A DNA stretch of 18,570 nt from an uncultured Clostridia bacterium (lineage in GTDB: Bacteria > Bacillota > Clostridia > Peptostreptococcales > Anaerovoracaceae), in the NCBI GenBank assembly GCA_934277495.1, contig CAKQUI010000033.1:1-18570 (forward strand), written 5' to 3'. Of this stretch, positions 13,543 through 18,570 are shown in pieces. Every line of letters starts with the position of its first letter. Within the stretch, counting starts at the first letter, position 1. Below the pieces are notes generated by a model. It saw nothing but the letters and a program-made list of their open reading frames with translations, did no database searches and had not been told where the DNA came from. The position numbers and the translations under genes were made by a program.

Positions 13543-14264
13543 TGGATTTCAGTCCGAGACTCAGTGCGCCGGGATATTCAAACAAATACTGGTACAGCCT
13601 GAATCCTTTCTATCATGCTGGCTACGGTCTGCCTAACTGCACGTGCTACGCCTGGGGCAGATTCTATGAGATCCTTGGAAAGAAACCAGCGCTTTCTCTG
13701 GGCAATGCGGAGGACTGGTACGGGAAAAAAGATGGGTACAGCCGGGGCAGCACTCCGAAACTGGGTGCAGTGATATGCTGGCGCAAAGGCCGGGCAGGTT
13801 ACGGAGGCGATGGCGCAGGTCATGTGGCTGTAGTAGAAAAGATATACAATGACGGCTCTATACTGATATCCCAGTCGGGGTGGAGGTCATCCAGATTCTG
13901 GACGTCAGTGGTGAAGAAAGGATATCACAGGAGCGGATATGTGTTCCAGGGGTTCATCTACAACCCTGCGGTCACCGGTTCTGCGGTCTCATCATCAAAG
14001 ACGGTATATGTAGCGGGCAGATCATATACGCTGCAGGCCAACATGAAGGTCCGTACAGGACCGTCGTCATCGCACCGGTGGAAAAAGCGCAGCGAGCTGA
14101 CTGAAGATGGCGAGAAACATTCACTTAAACAGAAACAGGCAGTCCTTCGTGCAGGCACATCAGTCACTGTGATGAAAATGAAAAAGAACGGAAAAGATGT
14201 CTGGATAAAGATCCCTTCCGGCTGGATCTGCGCACGGAAGGGAAAGATAATATATGTGAGATAG
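13542..14264 (+). CDS. CHAP-domain endolysin with C-terminal SH3-like domain
   Basis: This 240-residue protein has no signal peptide. The N-terminal CHAP amidase/endopeptidase domain (about 10-145) shows catalytic C33 in NCTCYAWGR and H94 in GHVAVVEKI, followed by SILISQSGW. The C-terminal part (about 155-240) has an SH3_3-type pattern (MKVRTGPSSSHRW ... GTSVTVMKM ... WIKIPSGWICARKGK) that would bind peptidoglycan. The role is cleavage of cell wall once the holin opens the membrane. I chose the ATG at 13542, which overlaps the holin stop (TGATG) and implies translational coupling; a GTG codon just ahead (13539) is in frame. A short GGCAG/CTGCC hairpin (14266-14282) follows without a T-run. 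Confidence 0.88.
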   Translation: MDFSPRLSAPGYSNKYWYSLNPFYHAGYGLPNCTCYAWGRFYEILGKKPALSLGNAEDWYGKKDGYSRGSTPKLGAVICWRKGRAGYGGDGAGHVAVVEKIYNDGSILISQSGWRSSRFWTSVVKKGYHRSGYVFQGFIYNPAVTGSAVSSSKTVYVAGRSYTLQANMKVRTGPSSSHRWKKRSELTEDGEKHSLKQKQAVLRAGTSVTVMKMKKNGKDVWIKIPSGWICARKGKIIYVR

Positions 14265-14287
14265 CGGCAGGTCAGTGCTGCCTGTAC

Positions 14288-14386
14288 TCAGTGCCAGACT
14301 ATGGAAATAAGTCCGAAGAAGAAGTAAGTCAGGAACATCGCAGCGGCCACAGCAAATGAACCTTTGCGGTATCTGCGGGGCTCCAT
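14288..14386 (-). CDS. Possible small single-pass membrane protein
   Basis: A minus-strand frame downstream of the HI0933-family gene encodes 32 residues from ATG 14386: a basic N-terminus MEPRRYRKGS, then one hydrophobic helix ending FFFGLISIVWH. A weak GAAGG lies five bases before the ATG. The same frame stays open upstream, and a GTG at 14482, overlapping the end of the flavoprotein gene, would give 64 residues. The positive-inside pattern and the position just behind a co-directional gene suggest a real membrane peptide. There is no family recognition, and chance cannot be excluded for so short a frame. Without it, 14265-14471 holds nothing else I can name. Confidence 0.35.
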   Translation of the reverse strand: MEPRRYRKGSFAVAAAMFLTYFFFGLISIVWH

Positions 14387-14471
14387 CACAGCCTTCAGCC
14401 TGTATCTGAGAGATGCAGCCGATGCTGACAGGCACGTGGAAAACCCCGCAGAGCAGCCCGCTGTAGTCAGA

Positions 14472-15686
14472 CTATACTTCACTAATCGCTGCTGCGGCTG
14501 CGCTGGCTGATGAATATGCGAACTGGAGGTTGTATCCTCCTGTCTCTCCGTCAATGTCGCATACTTCACCGATGACGTAGATGCCGGGGTGTTTTTTCAG
14601 TTCCATCGTCGATGTTTTTATTTCTTTCATGTCTATGCCGCCGCTTGTGGCCATGGCTTTGCCGAAACCTGCGGTGTCTTTTACAGTGAAGCTTTCGCCG
14701 GTAAGGGCTTGGGCCAGTTTTTTTGGTGAAGTGCCGTATCTTGAAACAAGCAGCTGGCAGAATCGTTTTGGCAGTCTGAATGTGCCTGATATGACAGCTG
14801 CAGGGTCTTTTCCGGAAGATGCAAAGGCTTCTTTCAGTCCGGATACTGCCTTTTCATAGGCCATCGGATAAAGGTAATTGACGATAAGTCTGTCTCCCGG
14901 CAGCACATATTTTGAAATATTCAGGATCGCAGGACCGGACATATCCCGATGGGTCAGCAGCAGTGCATCGCTGTTTTTCGCTATGGCTCTGCCATCTCTC
15001 ATTATCGTGACGCCTGCCGGGTCGAAAGAGATGCCGGAAAGCTGTTCGTAAGGGTAGTCTTCTACGAGTATCGGAGAAAGCGATGGTCTGAGCTTCGTTA
15101 TACTGAGCCTGAGATCTTCCCTCAGGACTTTGAACATAGAACCGTCGGAGCCTGTGGAAGGGTATGAACATCCGCCGGATGCTATCACTATCTTTTTTGT
15201 AAGGAACTGATCTTTATCAGTTTTTATCTGCCATATATCAGAGTCTGGAATGCCGCCCGGAGCACCGGCAGGTATACGGGATATGTGTTTCACAGGTGAA
15301 TCATATCTGATATCAAATCCGTTGCAGTGGCTGAGCTTTATCAGAAGATCAAGTATCTCACGGGCATCCATGGATGCAGGGAATATTTTGCCGTCGTTTC
15401 TTGTCAATGTTCTGATTCCGTTTTTTTCAAGGAACCCCGTCAGATGTGAATTGTTGTATTTGTAAAGGCATGTCCTTATTTTTCTGCCGTTTTCTCCGTA
15501 ATGTGCGATGAAATCCTTGATGGAACCGGAGTGGGTGATGTTGCACTGACCGCTGCCGCTCATCAGAAGTTTCGTTCCGGCACGTCCGGTCTTTTCAAGT
15601 ATAAGTCCTTTCATACCGCTGCCTGATGCAGCGGCGCACATGAGTCCGGCAGCGCCGGCGCCTGTTATTATGCAGTCGTATATCAA
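14472..15686 (-). CDS. HI0933-family FAD-dependent oxidoreductase (aminoacetone oxidase-like)
   Basis: This protein of about 404 residues belongs to the HI0933/YhiN flavoprotein family. The N-terminal FAD-binding Rossmann motif is YDCIITGAGAAGLMCAAAS. The diagnostic KLLMSGSGQCNITHS, SGGCSYPSTGSDGS, LLLTHRDMSGPAILNIS and C-terminal GEVCDIDGETGGYNLQFAYSSA blocks follow. Cellular role is poorly defined; one characterised homologue oxidises aminoacetone, and others are tied to rRNA or Fe-S context. I chose a TTG start at 15684-15686 with AGAGGA nine bases upstream, because it begins right before the FAD motif and lies behind a good promoter. A longer frame (from 15791) would run through that promoter. 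It is transcribed divergently from dltA. Confidence 0.9.
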   Translation of the reverse strand: MIYDCIITGAGAAGLMCAAASGSGMKGLILEKTGRAGTKLLMSGSGQCNITHSGSIKDFIAHYGENGRKIRTCLYKYNNSHLTGFLEKNGIRTLTRNDGKIFPASMDAREILDLLIKLSHCNGFDIRYDSPVKHISRIPAGAPGGIPDSDIWQIKTDKDQFLTKKIVIASGGCSYPSTGSDGSMFKVLREDLRLSITKLRPSLSPILVEDYPYEQLSGISFDPAGVTIMRDGRAIAKNSDALLLTHRDMSGPAILNISKYVLPGDRLIVNYLYPMAYEKAVSGLKEAFASSGKDPAAVISGTFRLPKRFCQLLVSRYGTSPKKLAQALTGESFTVKDTAGFGKAMATSGGIDMKEIKTSTMELKKHPGIYVIGEVCDIDGETGGYNLQFAYSSASAAAAAISEV

Positions 15687-15732
15687 GATAAACAGTCCTC
15701 TTTTCGTTTTTATTCTTTTTCGAACTGATGAT

Positions 15733-15761
15733 ATTGTACAGCAATGGCTCTGATGTGGCAA
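15733..15761 (-). promoter_or_regulatory. Sigma-A promoter for the HI0933-family gene
   Basis: On the minus strand, TTGCCA (15761-15756), a 17-base spacer and TACAAT (15738-15733). The predicted start is near 15726, about 40 bases ahead of the TTG start codon. It places the -35 within the longer open frame, which supports the shorter start. Confidence 0.8.
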
Positions 15762-15889
15762 GTACAGCTGTTTCCAGATGTACATCTGCATATATTAAGA
15801 AAATTTTATAAAGGTTTAAAGAAATAAATCTGTATTTTGTTGTAACATATTGTCATGATATGTGTTTTATATATGAAAGGGGGCATTTT

Positions 15890-17341
15890 ATGTCAGTTTT
15901 AGACAAAATTTTAAAATCAGTTGAAAATTATCCTGACAGATGTGCATACATATCGCTGGCAGGCAGCATCTCATACAGGGATCTTTGGGAGCGATCAGGG
16001 AGACTAGCATCGCTAATAGAAGAAAAAGCAGGTGAAAGCAAAGCACCTGTTGTCATATACGGACACAAATCTCCGCAGATGCTTGTATGCTTTCTGGCAT
16101 GTGCACGCTCAGGCAGGGCTTACTGTCCGGTGGACAAGTCCATGCCGCCGCAGCGTATCAGAGATATCGCAGCACAGACAGGAGCGCCGCTGCTTATTGC
16201 AGTTGAGCCGCTGTCTTACGAGGAGCCGGTATCTGTGACTGCAGACGAACTGGAGGCGGCAGCAGAGGCATATCCTCAGCCGGATCCAAAGCAGGCAGTT
16301 TCAGGGGACGATATTTTTTATATGATATTCACATCCGGCAGCACCGGCAGACCTAAGGGAGTGCAGATAACAGACAGCAATCTCGATTCATTCGTCAGCT
16401 GGTCATGCAGTATCTTCGGCAGACCCGGCGTTTTCATGAACCAGGCGCCGTACTCATTCGATCTTTCTGTATTCGATACATACAGCTCTTTGACAATGGG
16501 CGGCACTGTAGTCAGTCTTGACAAAGGTATCCTGCAGGATATGGAGCAGACTTTCAGTTTCCTCAGAGAAAATGGAGTAGAGTTCTTTGTTTCCACACCA
16601 TCCTTCGCCAATCTGCTGCTGGCAGACAAGGCTTTTGCAGCGGAGGGCTTTCCAGCACTTGATCGGTTCGTGTTCTGCGGCGAGAAACTTACGAAGGAGA
16701 CTGCCTCAAGGCTCAGGGAAAGATTCCCGGAGGCGAAGGTGATAAATACATACGGACCGACCGAGGCAACAGTCGCAGTGAGTGGTGTTGAGATCACGGA
16801 TGATATGCTGGCTTCGGAAAAGCCTCTGCCTGTAGGCGCCGCAAAACCGGATACAGAGATATATACAGACGGTGAAGAACTCATCATATCAGGTCCTTCG
16901 GTGAGTCCCGGATACTACAAAGACCGTGAGAAGACCGACAAAGTGTTTTATGCTGGAACAGACGGCATGAGATGCTACAGGACAGGCGACAGCGGGTATT
17001 ATGAGGACGGGATGCTTTACTGTACCGGCAGACTGGACTCACAGATAAAGATGAGCGGTTACAGGATAGAACTGGAAGACATCGAAAACAATCTCCTCGG
17101 ACTTGACGGGATAGGCGAGGCAGCTGTGATACCGAGGTACGACGGAGAAATCATAAAGAGTCTGGCAGCTTTCGTGGCGCCTGATGAGAGCGGTACTGCA
17201 CTTGACGGCAGGGCGCTCAGGAAGAAGTTAAAAGAAAAGCTTCCGGCATACATGGTGCCTAAGAAGATCATCGTGACAGAACGCCTGCCCGTGAACGACA
17301 ACGGCAAGATAAACAGAAAGAAACTGGAGGAACTGTTGTAA
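15890..17341 (+). CDS. dltA: D-alanine--D-alanyl carrier protein ligase
   Basis: This 483-residue adenylate-forming enzyme activates D-alanine with ATP and loads it on the DltC carrier for D-alanylation of teichoic acids. Motifs: A3 P-loop FTSGSTGRPKG (147-157), FCGEKLT with C263 (the cysteine position linked to D-Ala preference in DltA), A5 TYGPTEATV (287-295), A7 YRTGD (363-367), A8 GRLDSQIKMSGYRIE, and the catalytic lysine in NGKINRKK (K473). Length is close to Bacillus DltA. AAAGGGGG (15876-15883) precedes the ATG by six bases; a longer frame from an ATG at 15860 lacks a ribosome binding site. A promoter is likely in 15780-15870 (TTGTAA at 15840), but I see no convincing -10. The stop shares a base with the dltB start. 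No dltX-like small gene precedes it. Confidence 0.97.
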   Translation: MSVLDKILKSVENYPDRCAYISLAGSISYRDLWERSGRLASLIEEKAGESKAPVVIYGHKSPQMLVCFLACARSGRAYCPVDKSMPPQRIRDIAAQTGAPLLIAVEPLSYEEPVSVTADELEAAAEAYPQPDPKQAVSGDDIFYMIFTSGSTGRPKGVQITDSNLDSFVSWSCSIFGRPGVFMNQAPYSFDLSVFDTYSSLTMGGTVVSLDKGILQDMEQTFSFLRENGVEFFVSTPSFANLLLADKAFAAEGFPALDRFVFCGEKLTKETASRLRERFPEAKVINTYGPTEATVAVSGVEITDDMLASEKPLPVGAAKPDTEIYTDGEELIISGPSVSPGYYKDREKTDKVFYAGTDGMRCYRTGDSGYYEDGMLYCTGRLDSQIKMSGYRIELEDIENNLLGLDGIGEAAVIPRYDGEIIKSLAAFVAPDESGTALDGRALRKKLKEKLPAYMVPKKIIVTERLPVNDNGKINRKKLEELL

Positions 17342-18516
17342 TGGAACTCTTTGGAGATTTTCAGTTTTTAGGTGCAGTATCAGTGCTTTCTGTTGTTGCC
17401 ATCATCATGGGACTGAAAGAGATAAACATAAAATACTTCGGATTCGCAGCCAGTGTCTTTTTCGCATATATGGCGATGAAGGACAGTCCGAAGGCGATGA
17501 TATGGTGCATCATATATCTGATCACGCAGTTCATCGTGGCAAAAGCGTACCTGGCGTATTTCAGCCGGGGAGGCCGCAGCGAGAAGGTGTACGGTCTGTG
17601 CATGATACTGGCGCTGGCTATGCTGGCGATATACAAGATCACCGAAGTATCGGGCAGTACATTGTGCGGATTCATAGGTATATCCTACATGACTTTCAAG
17701 GTGGTACAGATCATCATAGAGACTCATGACGGGATGATAAAAGAGATAAAGGTATTCGACTTCTTTTATCTGATGCTGTTTTTCCCATGTCTGCTGGCAG
17801 GACCTATAGACAGGAGTCTGAGATTCGACAGGGATCTCGAGTCACATATAACACGCAGCGAGTATGTGGAACTTCTGGGAGCGGGACTGACGCGTATCGT
17901 CATGGGAGTGGCATACAAGTTCGCACTGTCCAGCCTGTTTTATTATCTGACAGAGCAGATAGTGTATCAGTCGGGATTCCTGGCTGAAGCGGAATATATG
18001 TACAGCTATGGATTTTATATGTTTTTTGATTTTGCAGGATACAGTCTGATGGCTACAGGGGTGGCATATCTGTTCGGTATCAGATGTCCGGACAACTTCA
18101 ACAAGCCGTTCATCAGCACCGATATGAACGATTTCTGGAACAGGTGGCATATGACTCTGTCATACTGGTTCAGGGACTATCTGTTTTCGAGAGTCGTGAG
18201 AAGGCTGATGAAATCAGGATATATCAGCAACAAGCTGACACTGTCAAGTGTTGCATTCATCATAAATATGGGGGTCATGGGAGTATGGCATGGGCTTACC
18301 AGTGCATACATCACATATGGTCTTTACCATGGAGTACTGCTGGCGCTGACAAAGATATATCAGAAAAAATCAAAGCTGCATAAAAAATACAAGAAAAAGA
18401 AACCGTATAAACTGCTGAGCTGGTTCATAACACTGAACCTTGTGATGTTCGGATTTTACATATTTTCCGGCAGGCTTGGCGTATTATGGGATGTAATCAT
18501 GAATATGGTACATTAG
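17341..18516 (+). CDS. dltB: Teichoic acid D-alanyltransferase DltB (MBOAT family)
   Basis: This 391-residue polytopic membrane O-acyltransferase moves D-alanine from DltC across the membrane toward teichoic acid. The MBOAT core is clear: LMLFFPCLLAGPIDR (about 144-158), NKPFISTDMNDFWNRWHMTLSYWFRDYLFS with H270, and the conserved histidine H317 in GVMGVWHG. Roughly ten hydrophobic segments flank a cytoplasmic lysine-rich stretch (about 341-357). The ATG overlaps the dltA stop by one base (TAATG), indicating coupled translation. Other MBOAT proteins such as alginate acetylases are excluded by position between dltA and dltC. Confidence 0.96.
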   Translation: MELFGDFQFLGAVSVLSVVAIIMGLKEINIKYFGFAASVFFAYMAMKDSPKAMIWCIIYLITQFIVAKAYLAYFSRGGRSEKVYGLCMILALAMLAIYKITEVSGSTLCGFIGISYMTFKVVQIIIETHDGMIKEIKVFDFFYLMLFFPCLLAGPIDRSLRFDRDLESHITRSEYVELLGAGLTRIVMGVAYKFALSSLFYYLTEQIVYQSGFLAEAEYMYSYGFYMFFDFAGYSLMATGVAYLFGIRCPDNFNKPFISTDMNDFWNRWHMTLSYWFRDYLFSRVVRRLMKSGYISNKLTLSSVAFIINMGVMGVWHGLTSAYITYGLYHGVLLALTKIYQKKSKLHKKYKKKKPYKLLSWFITLNLVMFGFYIFSGRLGVLWDVIMNMVH

Positions 18517-18541
18517 TTTTTAACGGGAAAGGATGATCAAA

Positions 18542-18570
18542 ATGAGAGACAAGATATTAGCATTGATAGC
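18542..18570 (+). CDS. dltC: Start of D-alanyl carrier protein gene (3' truncated)
   Basis: An ATG at 18542 opens a frame, MRDKILALI, that runs off the window. AAAGGAT lies just upstream. The N-terminus resembles that of small acyl-carrier-type proteins, and dltC follows dltB in almost every dlt operon. The phosphopantetheine serine lies beyond the edge, so the call rests mainly on position. Confidence 0.75.

Noticed and set aside
13156..14300. Prophage or prophage remnant
   Set aside because: Only the lysis pair is present; I saw no integrase, att repeats or structural genes within the window, and flanking genes are intact housekeeping genes.
15756..15771. TGGCAAGTACAGCTGT as a sigma-54 -24/-12 promoter for dltA
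   Set aside because: The TGGCA half is present but the spaced TTGC half is not, and the same bases form the -35 of a good minus-strand sigma-A promoter.
1..18570. tRNA, rRNA, CRISPR array, transposon or toxin-antitoxin pair
   Set aside because: I looked for these on both strands and found no convincing cloverleaf, regularly spaced repeats, transposase or toxin motif.

Overview
The window looks like ordinary chromosome from a low-to-mid G+C, endospore-forming anaerobic Firmicute (class Clostridia). The reasons are two sporulation genes (spoVS, spoIIM), strong AGGAGG ribosome binding sites, near-consensus sigma-A promoters, heavy use of ATA, AGA and AGG codons, a three-gene formyl/methylene-tetrahydrofolate module typical of anaerobes, and a dlt (teichoic acid D-alanylation) operon of Gram-positives. 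The genus cannot be fixed from the sequence; a relative of the Anaerovoracaceae (Eubacteriales Family XIII) is only a guess.

Layout. Bases 1-155 are the tail of an unidentified gene that converges on a two-gene minus-strand operon (381-3544), a PAS-containing sensor kinase and an NtrC-type sigma-54 activator, across a strong bidirectional terminator. Divergent from the kinase is spoVS (3792-4052), followed by a block of inverted repeats and a terminator. Next come proB and a nudF-type Nudix hydrolase (4354-5721), then spoIIM on the minus strand and a XerD-type recombinase on the plus strand (5747-7363). A ribosomal cluster follows, rplS-rbgA-rnhB (7517-9475), with its own promoter and a probable L19 leader.

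From 9651 a strong promoter feeds a ZTP (pfl-type) riboswitch whose P1 stem is mutually exclusive with an intrinsic terminator. This controls fhs, with fchA and folD downstream (9821-13155). Together the three proteins convert formate + THF to 10-formyl-, 5,10-methenyl- and 5,10-methylene-THF. The FolD lacks the lysine and glutamine known to be needed for cyclohydrolase chemistry, so FchA probably supplies that step.

A translationally coupled phage-type pair, a phi-LC3-family holin and a CHAP/SH3 endolysin (13252-14264), sits right behind folD with no other phage gene in view. It is followed by a possible small membrane protein and an HI0933-family flavoprotein on the minus strand, then the divergent dltA-dltB-dltC operon, which runs off the window end.

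I see no tRNA, rRNA, CRISPR array, insertion sequence or clear defence system. The most interesting items are the FolD/FchA division of labour under a ZTP switch, the isolated lysis cassette, and a XerD homologue with an altered HxxR motif.
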